Origin: Burhinus oedicnemus
Taxonomy: Eukaryota; Chordata; Aves; Charadriiformes; Burhinidae
Assembly (NCBI GenBank): GCA_008921705.1
Contig: VFFE01006842.1
Coordinates: 451,394-515,393, forward strand
Length of the DNA stretch: 64,000 bases
Direction of reading: 5' to 3'
The position numbers were made by a program, and so were the translations under genes. Each line of letters starts with the position of its first letter. Within the stretch, counting starts at the first letter, position 1. A model generated the notes under the pieces. That model saw only the letters and a list, made by a program, of their open reading frames with translations, did not search any database and had not been told where the DNA came from. Positions 1 through 13,815 of the stretch are shown piece by piece.

Positions 1-3000
1 AAGCAGAAACACATCTGGTGTCTGCAGAACAGCAAGGAAACAGAAAGGAGAGGAGCCAAAGCAGCTATCCCAGGTGTACACAGCTGCATCATCCCAACAC
101 TGCTGCTCCACCTGAGAGCCATGTCTCATGTAAGTAGTGGACTGGGATGGTGATTAGGAGAAAGAGGAAATTACGAAGGAGACTTTTTCTCCTTCATATT
201 CCCTATCGTGGCTGAACCAGTCGGCTTTGTCCTCAGGTCTCTGTGTGGTGTTCACTGTTCCCATTCTTCTATGTTCCTCACGGTCATGTTAAAAAGATGA
301 CCAAAGCTGACTGGCCTAAAGTATCATGCTTATGATCTGTGGCAAAAATTCCCCTTTGTGAAGAAGACAAATTTGATATTGACTGCTTATTGGTTGTTCT
401 AATGGCTTATGTTATGGCCTGTAGAAATAATGTAATTGAGAAGTTTTCTTACTGTCTGAAATGTCATCATTGCAAGGTTGTCCACCAGCAAATCATCATC
501 AAACCAGAAGTCCAAACCCTGTAGTTATGAGGTGAGTTTTAAAGAATTGTAAGATTGGCAAAAAAAAAAAGAATGTAAAATGTATGGAGCCTGTATGTGT
601 GCTGTAACATTTTTTTAGCTTTGTGTGGCAGGATTAAGACTTGGAACATTGACAAGACACGAAAATGAAAGGTAAGATTCTCACATATTGCCTTATATGG
701 GTGTTGAGGTATATAAGAAAAATAGGGAAATACTAAATATTATGAAAGAGTTGATGACACGTTTGTGCACTGTAGTGTATGGCAGGACATGTCCATATAT
801 GTGTTAGAACTGTCTTTCCTCTTGCATTTATGAATTAAAATTAAGTTTTAAAATTTTCTTCCCCCTCGCCTCCCCTTTTTTTTTCCCCAGAGCAAAAGGG
901 AGGGTTAATTTAAAAAGAAAGAAGCCCAAATTTTGTTTTTTTCTTTTGGTAACAGGACCTTTGATATAGAAGACACCTCCGTGAACAAACCCTCAATGTT
1001 TCTTCAAAAATCTAGTTTCCATTCCAATAGACACTTTGCTGAGAAGTCATTTTCTGTCACGTGAAGGGAAGATCTGACACAAGTTGTGCCATATTTAAAC
1101 ATATTCTAGCTTGAGCCAAATTCATTAGTGTAAAATCGATATAGGCTGGATGCTGGCAAAGCTGCCGTAATCTGGTATTAGCTGGAGAGGTATCTAGAGG
1201 TAAGTGGTTACTAAGAATCAGCTCTCAGCAGGGTGCCAGAAGGTGACAAATGCCAGAACTGATGTGACTATACATCTTCACGTTTATCTATTTTCTTCTT
1301 TTCTTCCTTTCTACTTTTCCTTCCCTGTCAGCATATGTTGCTTTGCAGTTGTGCCACCATTATTATTGTTGCTCTCTTTTCTATGCCCTGCTCCTATTCC
1401 CAACAGGAACCTCCCCCCTGTTTTTTTTTTTTATTCACTTGGGTGGTGGATAGCCTTAATTTTATTAGATTACCATTTGTTATCACGCCAAACAAAGTAA
1501 GTCAGAGAATAAGACTCTTCTGCAGTTAGTGCCAACTGTGAGAGTGGTAAGGGATATTGAGAAGATGCAAATGCAGGAAAGAGAGGAACTGTTCCTGTAC
1601 AATGAAATGGTCTTAATTACAGACAGCGTTGAACACTGCTAACTATACTCCTGCATTTTCACTTGCTTATTTGAGGTCCAAAGTGAGACTGTCTGATTAT
1701 GTACGTTGCTCTACCATATCCGACAGAATAATCTTTTGTTTTCATCAGGTTTGACTTCAGTTCCTCTGGTGGTCATTTCAGTTTATACTTTCTTGCTGTT
1801 AACTTTCTGATTTCTTCATTAACGACATGAGGCACAAATGTCTGGCACCATGGGAGAGGGAGAGCTACCCCTGTCTCTGCACATAGTGAGTTGGTACAGA
1901 TTTATTTTATTTTTTAAATGACTGTTTTCTCTCCAAGTGAATTGCCCAAACTCCCTCAGCTGAAAATGTGATAACTGTTGAGGCTGAATGCTTGTAAAGG
2001 AGAGGAATACAGTAGGCTCATACATTTTCTGAAGAATTTTTATGAGAATCACTTTTTACAAAATTTCCCAATTGATTTCCCACGTTATTACTCCTCTGGC
2101 TCCCAATAATGTTATTTAGACAGAGAAATATTCCGACAGCATATCTTCCCATTTACACTTTGCTTTCAGCACTGGCCTATAAATGGGCCGTTATAGTCTG
2201 GAAAAAAGTATGAAGAGTAAAACTTTTCCTTCATTTTGCTTAAGAAATGGAGTCTAACTAACAGTTGTCCAACAGGCACCTGCTATTATAATTTAAAAAT
2301 TTTCTACCAGGCTAAACATGCAGAGGTGGACTAATTTGACTAATAAATAGCTAAGTATAGTAAACAGGTAATTTTATATCCACAGTGCAGACCTGATTAC
2401 TATGGAATACCGCAGTGTGTTCAAGAAAGAACTACCAGCAAGCCCTGCAACAATAGGAGCAAGCCCAGCAGACCCAGTACCATGACATGAGTGGGTTTTA
2501 GGTCAGTGAGGTTAAAAAAAAACTTAGTCCAGACCAACCCAAATCTACGTAATCACCTTGTACAAGGTAGTCAGTATGTGCTAACATAATGCCCACAACA
2601 GAACTCAACATGGTAGTTCTGGGCCTAATTCTGCCCACCATGTCCTTGGAAAGTAGTCCCGTTAGCTTCAGTCATAATGCATATGCAGGAGGAGAATGCA
2701 TTAGTAGAGAACTAATCTGAAGAGCTCCTAGGAGGAGACAGCAGGTGGCAGATGCCTTGAGGGACTGCTCTGATTAGCAGCCTGCCCCACTTCCATTCAG
2801 TGCATTAGACGCCTACTGCACCAGAAAAGATTGGAGCTAGGGCCACCTGCTGCTGTAGAAAGAGACAAAGTTTAGATAATTTTAAGTTACCCATTGATGG
2901 ACAGGTCCCCTTCCACTATTTGTGCATGTGGGGGAAGTCCTAGATGTTGGCTGCATACAGTGGATCCATATTTGTGTTTCGAACTTGTGGTGCCTCCATG

Positions 3001-6000
3001 TGAAGTCTTTGGGTATAGCACATTTTAGTTCCAGGTTTATCATCAGTGTAGGGGAAAGCTTATCTAGTATATTACAACTATTCCTTTCTTGTCGTGATTC
3101 AGAGGACATCATAGCAGAGAAATCCTGAACCTGCTCTAACAGCCAAAGCCTTGTTTATCTGTAATTACATCATTTTTCAGCAACAATAAAATAATGTAGG
3201 CCTGCCGGCTTTAGGGAAATTAACGTATTTGCATCAGTGTCAGCAAAATTCAGTATGGCCTATGGTGCTTGAACTGTGTATTAAGAGACTTTTAAATGGA
3301 GCAGTTTGCTCTGGATATTGGTATTCAACCTGTTAAATTGACTGCATGAAGGGAAAAATTTCGGTAAAATGTCACCAAATTTTCACTCGCTACAGAATTT
3401 TGGTATGTTGTAGACTACTAAAAGGATATGCCTTCTGCAGGGTCCTGCTAAATAAAACCAATAAGGGCTTAATTCTGCTCACTTACATGTATTTGTTTAT
3501 CTGAACAGATGTTGGCACTTATGCCTTATTGCTTGACTTAGAGAGGAATGATAGGGAAATGGCGATCATTAGAAGCTGGTGACAGCTTTTTTGAGGGATG
3601 GAGGTACTGGATGGGAAAGGTAGACTGGGGAAATTGAAAAGACCTGTGCCAGTGAACCAAGGAAATGTCTCAGGGGCTCAGACACAAGGAATTTGTGAAG
3701 GAAAGGAGAAATGACTGAGTGATGACTGAGATGCAGCAGTGAACAGTTGGCCTCTCAAAAGAAGGCATGTGTTCAAATTGAAAAAAAGATAAAGGCATTG
3801 ATTGTTAAACACAGGGTTATGGTAGACATTAGGAGGTGAAATGTCTATATAAACTGATATTGCCACAACAACAAAATGTATAAACTTGCCATGAGCAAAT
3901 TAGGTTGGGTACTAAAGCATTCCCAACCACCAATGTGATTCCTGAGCAGCCATCTCATAAAAATAGTCGAAGTGAGAAACCATTTTCAGAGGGAACTTGA
4001 TAACAGGATTATGTGATGAGGTTACAAGATAAGACTGGCAGGATGCAATTATCTAGATCCCTTCCAGGCCTATTCCCCTGGGAGAAAAGAGGAAATCAAA
4101 AGCAGTAGCTTACAATGCACTGCAGGTGTGCATGTGGCCCAGCGTATAACCTCAGTTTGCCAAGGCTGGATACTAATCCGACTAATCTAGAAGTGCTATA
4201 ATGATCTGTTCTCCCCATTAGCCCCTAGATAAGCATGTAGCTGTTAAATGAACTGTCCAAAGATATGTATTAATATGCAGCTGATGAATGCAACTATTTG
4301 TCCTTCACTGTAGCAATGTTCCTACCTCCAAAATAGTCTCATGCCGAAAAGACACCAGCAAGTAATAAATATTAAAAACTCAAGTAAGATGGCCGTGGTG
4401 CTACTAGAGAGAAGAAGGCATTCAGGAAATTTTGCAGCTCCTTTGCCTTTTTCAGATTTTTGTTTGCAGATACTTATCAGCAATTCATCAACTTGTCAAT
4501 TTACCCCATAATCTCCGAGTGCTCTAGCTAAGATCTAGCCTAACACAAGCAAAACTTTCTCTCCAGTTGCTAGGTAACTCCAGTGTCTGTTCGTCTGTGG
4601 TACTGGTTATCAGCTGTTCACATCTTTATTTACTTTTCATCTTGACCATAGTAATGTGATATAACTGGACGCAGAGCCGCCAATATTTAAGAGACTTTGC
4701 AGAGTTACCAGTGCTGCAGTCCATCATCTCATCAACATGGGCTGCCCTCCTCACAAACGTACATGCCCTTCAGCTCAAGTTAAAAGGAGGTTTCAGTTCT
4801 CATCTTTGGTTGGTTCTGTGCATATTTTAAGACTACTTTGAAGTGGTGAATGGGAACCATTCTACATGAGATTTGATCCTCTAGCACAATACAGCACTTT
4901 GTAATAATATTTAAACTCAGCCTTCTAATTCTGGGAGAGAAATAAACAAGGAAAAACACAAATGGACAAAAGCCCTTTCCCAGGAACTAGGAACCACAAA
5001 CTCATCAGTAACTACTACAAGAAATAGCAAAGCAACATAAGTATTTTTCAAACTTTTAGAAAAACCTTACCAAAACAAACTACTTTTCACACTTGTCCTT
5101 TGGGAGAAGATGAAAAGATGGAAAAAATATGCATAGCCATGTTGCTTACTGCATTGTTAGGAATTCCAGTGAGAAAAGTGACATAACATTATATGCAAAA
5201 CAAAGGAATAGAAGAGCAACTGACTTTATTTTGTTGAATTGCAGTAGCTTCTAACAGCCTTATTCTGTTCTCTAACAGAAGAAAACACCTATCTCACACA
5301 CAACAGTGGAACATCCTACTCCTGAAATAATTGCTCTAACTACAAATCTGGGGACAATGTGAGAGTACAACAAACAGGTGGAGCAGAAGTTCAAGGCAAG
5401 ATGTAGATAACTGTGGGAGACGAACTAGGAAATGATCAGAGTGTATCTGCTACCTAACCCAAGACTCCAAGGGCTGGGGAAATCAGTTTTGACACATCTT
5501 TGCTCGCATTACTGTCTGCCAGAGGAAGGTTTAGTTGGTAGTGTCTTTTAGATAGAGGGATCTATATATGTCTAGCTGTCTATATATCTGTCTCTCTATA
5601 CAAAGACATTTATCAACTAAATATGTACAGAATTTATTTCATTGTTTATTAAGGAAGGAATAAGGACGCAAGCTCAGAATGCTTCTGGCTGGAAAGAAAA
5701 ACAATCCTGCAACTGTCCAGTCACTAACGGATGACCCTTCTTTGCTTTATTTAGAAAGCAAATGTACAATATTTGATAAACTTCCTTCACAGAATTTCTC
5801 GGCAAGGAATATAGGAAAACATTATGAACTTCAGAAGGATTCATTAAAATAGTTTTAAAATCAATGAATCCACTGATCTAAATATACAAATAACAAAGAT
5901 TTTACAAGTGGTTTCCTACAATGTGTTCTGAGTGATAATAAGACATCACTCTTGAAGTGCTTCATCAATTACTTACTATAGTTAATAGGCTGAATTTCCA

Positions 6001-9000
6001 TCCTAAACAGACAAACTTCTCTATGGAAAATGGACAAATTAAAAGGTTTAGAATATGAACACTCCAGGATGCTTTATATAGTCAGACCCTGTTGGCTGGT
6101 GCTGGTAGTTCTATCTGGATCTTTTGTTATTTAAATCTACCCAAGTTCCCCTTTTCACACTACTTTACTTGGAAAGCTGTAACATTCCTAAGTTTCTCAT
6201 TTAAGATGCTACACATTAGAACACCTTGAACTTTTGTTTATGTCAAGGTCTTGAAGCTATATTCAGAGCTCACAGTACATTTGAAAATTATTTCCACACA
6301 ATATTATTTCCTTCTTGATGGGAAAAACTGATGTCTTGGAGAAAATCTGCATGTTTGACCTTTAGACCATCCATCCAAGAAATTCAGGTGTGCCCTCTGA
6401 CAAGGTGGTATATGTAATATCATCTGTTTTTTATTTATGATATGTCAGAGATGTGCATGGAACATTAGATGTGTAATAGCACACAAGGTATTTTATAATC
6501 TTGAGTCATGACTTTATCAGGTGATTTAGGCCTCCCTGGAAGAACCTATGTCCACTAAGTCTAATGGAGTTGTTCTTCAACCAATGGTTTCTTTCACCAT
6601 CCATTCTTGCTTTGATTTCCATCTGCTTTATACACTGAATAAGATTGGAAATGATTCCGTGATAAATAAATCAACATCAAAGACACAAAAAATCAGAATT
6701 AAGTTGCACGAGCCATCTTAGAAATACAGTTTCAAATTTTTGGGGTGCTTGGCTTTGTATCCTTGTTACTGCAGTGTTTTTTTACTCATGCACATACTTG
6801 AACACCAATGTATAGTGTAACAGAGGGCAAAGAAGTCAAGGAACTTTGCTTTACTTGTGAAGGTATACAATTTAGGGGGTCTTGCTGAAAGACTGAATTT
6901 CTCTGTGCTTTGAATGATAGCATATTACCTTTAAATAGCGTGGTGGGATTGATAAATCATATTCAGACCATCTTCTGTAGCTGCCCAAGTTAAATGTTGT
7001 TATACCAGAACCGACACATTTAATCTAAGCCCTCTTTCCACTTCCTTACAGAATCATGATGCCCATTGCTGTGTCTTTTTCTTTTGTTCGTTTATTTCCC
7101 CTGACCCATTTTCAGCAAGAGGGCAAACCTGTGTTTGAGATAAAGTTATTCTTTCGGGAGATAAGAGCCCCCAGAGACTGAGAAAGGGCTAGAGTTTAGC
7201 TCTCACATGTTGTTGAATACTTTAATCTCTGGAAAATTATATGGAAGATTCTTCTCTTGGCTGATCTTGAGTTGAACTCAGTGCTCTGTATGTGTATTAA
7301 GGATAATTTGCGCAGGATTAGATAGTGTTTAGGTGCTTTCCAGCTGCTGTTGAGTTGCATTACAATATGGGCACCACTGCAGCTCAAACTGGGGAAAGAA
7401 GTTTGGGTTTAGAGGTCTTGTGAAACATACAATCTAATATAGATAGTAAGTACCACTAGAGCCATGTTGTCTCTGACAGTAAATGAGCAGAACTGCTCTC
7501 TACAACTAACGTCCTGAAATTCCATTTAAGATTATTTTCATAGTGGAAGGTATAAATAGAGACCTAAATGATTTGTAGAAAAGAAACATGACAGAGGTTA
7601 GGTGCTCATTCAGAGACTGAAACACCCAGTCCAGAAGGATGAGAAAGAATATTCTAAGTGAGAAAGTGAGGTGGAGTGCAGTTTTGTCTTATCAGGAAAA
7701 AAGTAAGAACAAATTATTTGCACCTGTACTTTTACAGTACTGAGTGACATGCCTTTAGATCTGTGAAAAGGAGTGGGTTGCAGTCAGGCTAAACACAAGC
7801 TTGTAGGAAGGAAAGAAGTAAACAAGACAAATCTGGTGGCTATCTTCCCTGGTAATACCTAGGAGGAAGTGGTGCTTTCCCTTGTGTGAACCCGCAGCAG
7901 TGGTTGTCATACCCAGCTTCACGGAAAAGAAAAACATTGTGAGCTATTAAATGCAAAAACACTGTCTCTGACTCATGAATTCCCTGAGCTACAAATCACA
8001 GGAGAATTTTGGGTAGGTGTTATTGCATGTGCTTTGTGGCTTCTCTGTCATCTGCTATTGGTCAGTTTGAAGACCAGATACTGGGCACTGCCTGACATAC
8101 TGGTCTTGCTCTCATGTTCTCATGTTAACATGAACCTTCTAAAAGGTTGTAGTCTGAGCTACTCTTCTGAGCTCTATTTGCTTAAAGGGGGAAGACGTGA
8201 TTCTCCAGAAGGAGATTTATCCTACCTTAGCACTTTGTCAAGGACAAAAGAGTAACTCTCTGGTAATGCCTATCCTGCCCTATTGACCTGGGAAGGAAAT
8301 AAATAACTAATTTAAATTGGTCATTTAACTTCCAGGTAGATAAATTCAGGCAAAGTGATTCCTACTCTTAGTGACTGGTAAGGCTGTTTCACTGGTCTAA
8401 TTTTTATCTTACAAGAAACAAGAGAAAAAGGCTAAGCAAGACTCTTCTCCCTTTAACATATAATGCTCAAATTCTCCTGATGATGCCTCGCTACAAATCA
8501 CTTTGCTTTTCTCACCCATCTTTCACAGACAGACACTTATCTTAATCAAATACACATTAGCTACTTCTGTGGGTTTATCTGCTTGGTCTCCTGAGGACCA
8601 GCATTGCACCTGCGTCTTTTTTTGCATTGGCTGCCTTCTCTTCAAGAGCCTTAATGCATGTTTTATTAAAACTCACTCTCTCCTTTGTTCTGGTGAGCGG
8701 GATTTTTTTTTTTTTTTCCCCAATGGCTGAACAAAGTCTAATAAAAAAATGTAGTACTCTTTGGGCAGAGGAATCTCAGCCAACCAGTATTTCAGGCTGC
8801 TATTGACAGCAGAACTTTGGAAATTTACTAGGCAAAATTTCCACTTCTTTAGGTGAAAGCTGGTCTTTTTCCCTTTCATTGCGAGTCCCAACAGGAAAGA
8901 TTTTTGGGTTTGAAAGGAAAATGAATAGTTTTACAAGTCATATCCTTGAAGGATTATCTGTATTTGGAACTGTAAATAAAACAATGAGAGTGTAATGCCA

Positions 9001-10129
9001 TTGCTTCATTGAATCAATTCACAGTTGGATCACAACATACCTAAAGAGAAGACTTATAATGGAAATGAAGCTTTGAAATTTGTGCCCCACAATAAAAGAT
9101 GTCATATCACGTATTTTCTTTAAAAGATTAATTTACCTTACATCAAATTGTCTCTTTTCTTACCAGACACATATTTCTTCAAATGTACATTAAAAGTTAA
9201 TGAAGATTCCTAAACTTACATTCACCAGAGGCTCGCACTTGGGTTTTAAATTAGGTACTCAGATATCACAGTTTTTGGTTGAATCTGAAGCACACATTCA
9301 TGTTGATATTTCTTTACAAAAATGTGCCACAGCAGAAATCCACAAATGCTGGTGATCAGTCAGCTGCACTGTTGAGTCTTAAACCAGTTGGAGCGAAAAA
9401 GTGGCCCGCTTTTGTATTTATCTTGCAGACGGTATCTTTGCTTTGTCACTGCTGTCAACAGGCAACATCTGAAATTTTCGAGTGTCAGTCTCAAATATTG
9501 ACTCTTCATTATGTAACAAATCAGAATACTGGGAATATTGTCATATCCAGGGTTGCTGAAGCTACTTGAATCAACATAATGCTCGAGTAGAATGTCTGCC
9601 CTGCGCTTATCACACTGTCTGCCTCTGCTGTGATAAAACACCAAAAAACCCAAACACCAAACAGTGATGGTTTTTTAGTTTGTAGCTAGCAAATAGATAA
9701 TCTGCAAGGGGAAAGGGAGGCAGAATAAATAAATGCTTAGAGAAGATACTTAACATGGGGAGCAACCCCTTCCCAGCTATTTTAGTGAATGCAAGTATCT
9801 TCTGGGAACTTTGTAAACCAACTTTTTCAAAGCTCAATGTACACAAATCCATAGGGTCCTGATGTTCAGAAGCACAGGAATTACTTACAGTCCATCAGCA
9901 AAGGAAGATTGTGACAAATGGTACCCAAAAAGACCATCTTTTTGCTTCTTAAAAATACGGCTTCAAGTTCTACCTCTTAAAAATATTAATTTGAAAATTT
10001 TGATCAAAAATTGGCTTAGGCAATGGGCTGTGAGCCCAGGGTAATACCTGGTTAATGTTTTGTGGGTGGTCCTTTCTTCTGTAACCTTCTTGAGATCTTA
10101 TTCAGGAATCAGAAATGGATTCAGAGGGC
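1..10129. other. AT-rich non-coding stretch without a supported gene
   Basis: No reading frame here is long, has a recognisable domain or sits in a convincing exon context. The open frames are 60-100 codons, often on both strands at once, as expected by chance. Visible structure is limited to homopolymer or pyrimidine runs (A-run near 560, pyrimidine tract 857-890, T-runs near 1420 and 8702-8717) and a short TATATA/TCTATA-rich patch around 5560-5600. One doubtful CR1 scrap near 4010-4080 is listed separately. The tract could be intergenic or intronic; the sequence alone does not decide. Confidence 0.6.
4010..4082 (+). repeat. Doubtful remnant of a CR1/L3-type 3' end
   Basis: The stretch around 4044-4075 (ATCTAGATCCCTTCCAGGCC) resembles the segment just upstream of the tail in CR1/L3 elements, where a GATC-rich motif is followed by CCCTTCCA. 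No 8-bp tail repeat follows and nothing recognisable lies upstream, so this may be coincidence. A profile search against avian CR1 subfamilies would settle it. Confidence 0.25.
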
Positions 10130-10330
10130 AATACAATTACTAGCCTTCTCCTCCTTCTCATAAGACTTAACAAGCCCATTTCCACCAACCTCTTCTTGTA
10201 GGTGCCGTAAGGTCCGAACTATTTGTCAGCCCTGCATAGACCCTCTCTAGTTTCTTAACAATCTTCTTGAACTTGGGGGTCCAAGCCAGGATTAACCCTG
10301 CTGTCTACCTTCCAGCCTTCCTCTTGATCC
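10130..10330 (-). repeat. Decayed CR1 LINE fragment
   Basis: On the minus strand this follows the 3' part of CR1. The plus-strand landmarks occur in the right order: CCTTCTC, then CTCATAAGACTT (the 'cctcataggactt' region of CR1), then ACCCTCTCTAG (the 'accctctccag' block), then CTTCTTGAACTTGGGGGTCC (the 'cttgaactgggggcc' block). The matches are imperfect and no frame is open across them, so this is an old copy without coding capacity. The 3' tail is absent, so it is broken or eroded at that end. Confidence 0.5.
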
Positions 10331-13300
10331 CAAACTCAGGCTTCCGAAGCTTTCATCTACTGTCCTGGACACAATGGCTCTTCCTTGTTTGCAAGCAGCA
10401 CAGCAAGTTGAACATTGCTGGTAGCACTGGCGTACAGAAATTCCCACTGTTGCTCTTCCCTCCTTCCTCCCTAGACTCAAGTTTCAGATATTTGGCAGAG
10501 ATGCACCTCGGTGTTTTTGAGGAACTCTCACTGCCATAGTCTTGGCTCGACCGTGTTGAGTTTATTATGTCTGATTCCTGAAAGCTTTCTGGAACTCCTC
10601 CACTGGAGCTACACTGCTGAGCCAGGCTGAGACTCCGTTTTGGCACAAAAACTCTTTAGTGGCATAGAATCATTGTGTTAAAGAAAAATTCCCCTCCTTT
10701 AGTGAAGCATGAAAACTCCTTGTCCCATTGGATTTCATTAGCTTATCTTTGCTACTATGGAGTTTGCATTGCTGCAAGTTTGAGCACTAGTATTTCATCT
10801 TCTGCTTTTCTCTCGATAAAAGTGTGCTAAGAACGAACCTAAACTTTTAGAGGCTTTCTCTCTTTCCTCAAGCAAAGTTCTAATTGGGTCATCATTCTCA
10901 CCAAAACAATCTTGGTAAATATGCTTACACAGTGCTGAAGCTTGGAGATATTGTATATCACACAACATTTTCCAGGAAACTCATTAGAAATTGTAAGTTA
11001 ACCTTCTAATGACTGTGTGAAATGGGTGGAGTGTGAATGTGTTAAAATCAGTCCTGAATACAACCTGTATGACGTTAGGTGATTTTATAGTGATTTAAGA
11101 CTCTCCATACCTGGGTTTTCTCTGGTAAGCACATGACATTTTTACAGACTAACATCGCCTGAACTTTCTACCTTTCTGACATGTTTTGATCCTGGCTTAA
11201 AAGTGGTGACATTACTGGGACACCAGGTCTCTAGTCTCTTCGTCTGAAATGCACCAGGATTTTCCTCTTACCAGCCTCCTTCAGACCATCTTGCTGATCT
11301 GTTTGTCATCATTGTACACAGAAACATGCTGAATATTTCCACAAATTAATTTTCCTTAAGATTAGAAATATGCACTCTGACCAAAGGTAAAGGGTCATTG
11401 GCAAGAATATTTTTAGCAATAAAAAAAAAAAAGGAGGAATAAACTGGGAATATTACAGGGCTTTTGGAAACAGAGAGAGTCCCCAATTCCATAGGCTGTG
11501 CTGATCTCTACACAGAGATGACAGTCTTCTTCATCTTAATTCAAGAAACACATTCCTGAGATATATAAACTGAAATTTATATAAATGTTAACTTATATTT
11601 AACCTGTGATTGCTCCATTTCCATGAAGTCAAAGGAGTATTAATCTGGCAGCTAGAGTAAAAAAAAAAATAATTGTGATTTCCGAAAAAAGATTTCTGAG
11701 TTTGAAAGTGCTCAGGCTGTCTGTAAATAAGCAATGTCTTTGTTATGTGTATACTGCGTACATCTGTTCATTAATTTAATCAAATTTACAGGGAAAATAC
11801 GTCATTGAATCAGAATACACAGTTCTCTCATTTTTCAGTATCTATTTGTTAAATAGTTGCTAAGATTAATCATTAGAATAGTATTATAAGAAAATACATA
11901 ATCAAAGATTCAAACAAGATAGGCAATGTTTATGAGAGTGTTAATGAGCTATGTTCTATGTCAAGTCTGACCCAGCTGGATATATTCCTTTTTGTTACAT
12001 TTTTACAAAATAAAACATTTCACAGTCATATTTTATATTTTTAATAAGATTTTACATTTTAATGAAATATAAGAAAAAGAAATGGGCCAAAAATCCTCTT
12101 TAGGGTGACTCGGTTGTCTTTTCTTGAGATAAATGAATTTTGACCTCATTTATTTATTCATATTAATGTACCTTATATTTACAGTTTAGCTCTGCTTGTT
12201 TACCGAGGTGTTTTTTCCTTCTTCCTGAGTTCCAGCTGTTGTCAGGGGATTGATTTCACCAACAGAAAAAAATGTCTTTTTTAATGATAAATAGATGTGA
12301 CATTTTACCTTGAAAAAAGACCTGAAGCATTTTAAAGCTTTTGAACTCTTTGTTTAAGTTCTTGAAAGTCCTCAGCTACCAATCAATGGGAGGTGAGAGT
12401 GAGCGGCTTAAAGAAAAAGGCACTTGGAAGAGTCTTTGTCCTGCTGTGACCATAGGTGTTACTGGCTTAGTTTAAGTCTTGTATTTCAGAGTCACCTAGT
12501 GAACAACTGAAAATTAATTGCAGGTGTCAAGGTCTTCAGTGAAAGTTAGTTGATGCAACCTCATTGTCTTCAGTAGAACTGTACCTACTCAGCAGCACCT
12601 TTCCCTGTGTATTTCTCCTCCTCCTTAGATTGCCTTTTGTGGTTTATGACTATACACCCCATTTTCTAGATCTTGTTTTGTCCTTTGAAATTCATTCTAA
12701 CATTGGACGCTCTGTGGCAGAGCCTCTAAAGGCCATAGTAGTTTCAAAACTTCTCCTGTATCTAGGGACCGGATGGAAAAAAAGAACCTGTAGGAAAAGT
12801 TCTGCTAGGAGATGGGAGGGGAAAGCAAGCCAGCACCGTGAAATTACAGCATGCAGGTGGGCAGCTGGGAAAAGAGATACAGAAGGTGGAACACATATAG
12901 CTTTGCATGTCTTTCTTACTGATCCACACGGAGCCGTCTGAATGTTGACTCCTACACCTAGAAACAACCTGGACAGGACTGGTTGTCAGAAAGGCACAGG
13001 GTCCTGACTTTTCAGACTCCATTGATATGACAGGTTCACTACCTAGCTGTATTTCCTGGGCCCCAGCCTTTGTGGTGGTATTTTTTCCAGGTTAGCATCA
13101 GAAAATCAATATTTTACTAGATTATACTTAAAGATGCAAAATTGTGTTGATAAAAATATATGCAAGTTTCAAAATTGCACGTTAAAGGAACTTTACCTTA
13201 AGAAAGACATTGTAACTGAGTGCTTTTGAAATACCATCAATGAAAATGTTTGCATAAAATAAAGCTTGAGGAAGTAATGTACAGTGTTAGTGACACTTTA

Positions 13301-13362
13301 TATCTTGTATATATATATACGAGGAAACTCCCCTCTTTTAACTCTGAGCTCAGTATACTTCC
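10331..13362. other. Non-coding stretch, nothing specific recognised
   Basis: Overlapping frames at 12564-13022 on both strands are at most 125 codons and share no recognisable domain, so I treat them as chance. There are A-runs near 11421 and 11660 and a short (TA)n at about 13308-13319. The segment 12000-12070 is very AT-rich. No exon, RNA gene or mobile element could be supported. Confidence 0.5.
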
Positions 13363-13815
13363 TTAAACATAGTGACAATTGAGACACTCAAAGTTCCTCT
13401 GCTTGATTTCCAGCTGCTGTTCCAGGTGTGCAACGCTCTCCTGCAAGTCCTGTATCCTATCTGCCAGCTCCATGCCGATGTCTCAGATACTGTTGAAGGA
13501 TTCAAATGTCTTTAGATACCCTGGTTTAAACGAGTGAATTGAACTCTGGGTGAAAGCTTACTGTCTACCCTGGATGTTTTATCTAAAATCTTCCAGTGTA
13601 TAATGGACAGTAATAAGGTACTTGTGAGGCAGTTTTCTCATGTCATCCTGAGAGGAGTCCAAAATAGGGAAGATGAGTATCTGAAGATGCTTGTCATTCC
13701 TGATGGTTGAGACAGCCTTATGCTTATAGTCATCTCAACCAGCTACAGCCATCTCCAGTGCCAGATATGTCCATCTGAACCGGTCACTCCAGGGTCCACG
13801 AATAGACACTGAAGA
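13363..13815 (-). pseudogene. Unidentified decayed reading frame, possible pseudogene
   Basis: Read on the minus strand from about 13809 to 13363, one frame runs 149 codons with four internal stops and ends at TAA (13365-13363). The first part includes RGPWSDRFRWTYLALEM, then, after a TGA, a 50-residue open run ending YTLEDFR before a TAA at 13581-13579. The last part, after a start-like ATG, reads MELADRIQDLQESVAHLEQQ, a heptad-like acidic and leucine-rich pattern typical of a short coiled coil. A pyrimidine-rich stretch ending in CAG lies just upstream (minus strand, about 13822-13810) and could be an old splice acceptor. I do not recognise the parent gene. Four stops in 149 codons is only somewhat below chance expectation, so the case rests on the protein-like composition. 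It could equally be a fragment of an unfamiliar mobile element or a chance frame. Confidence 0.33.

Noticed and set aside
12564..13022. 125-codon plus-strand frame with two overlapping minus-strand frames
   Set aside because: Three competing frames across the same bases and no recognisable protein features.
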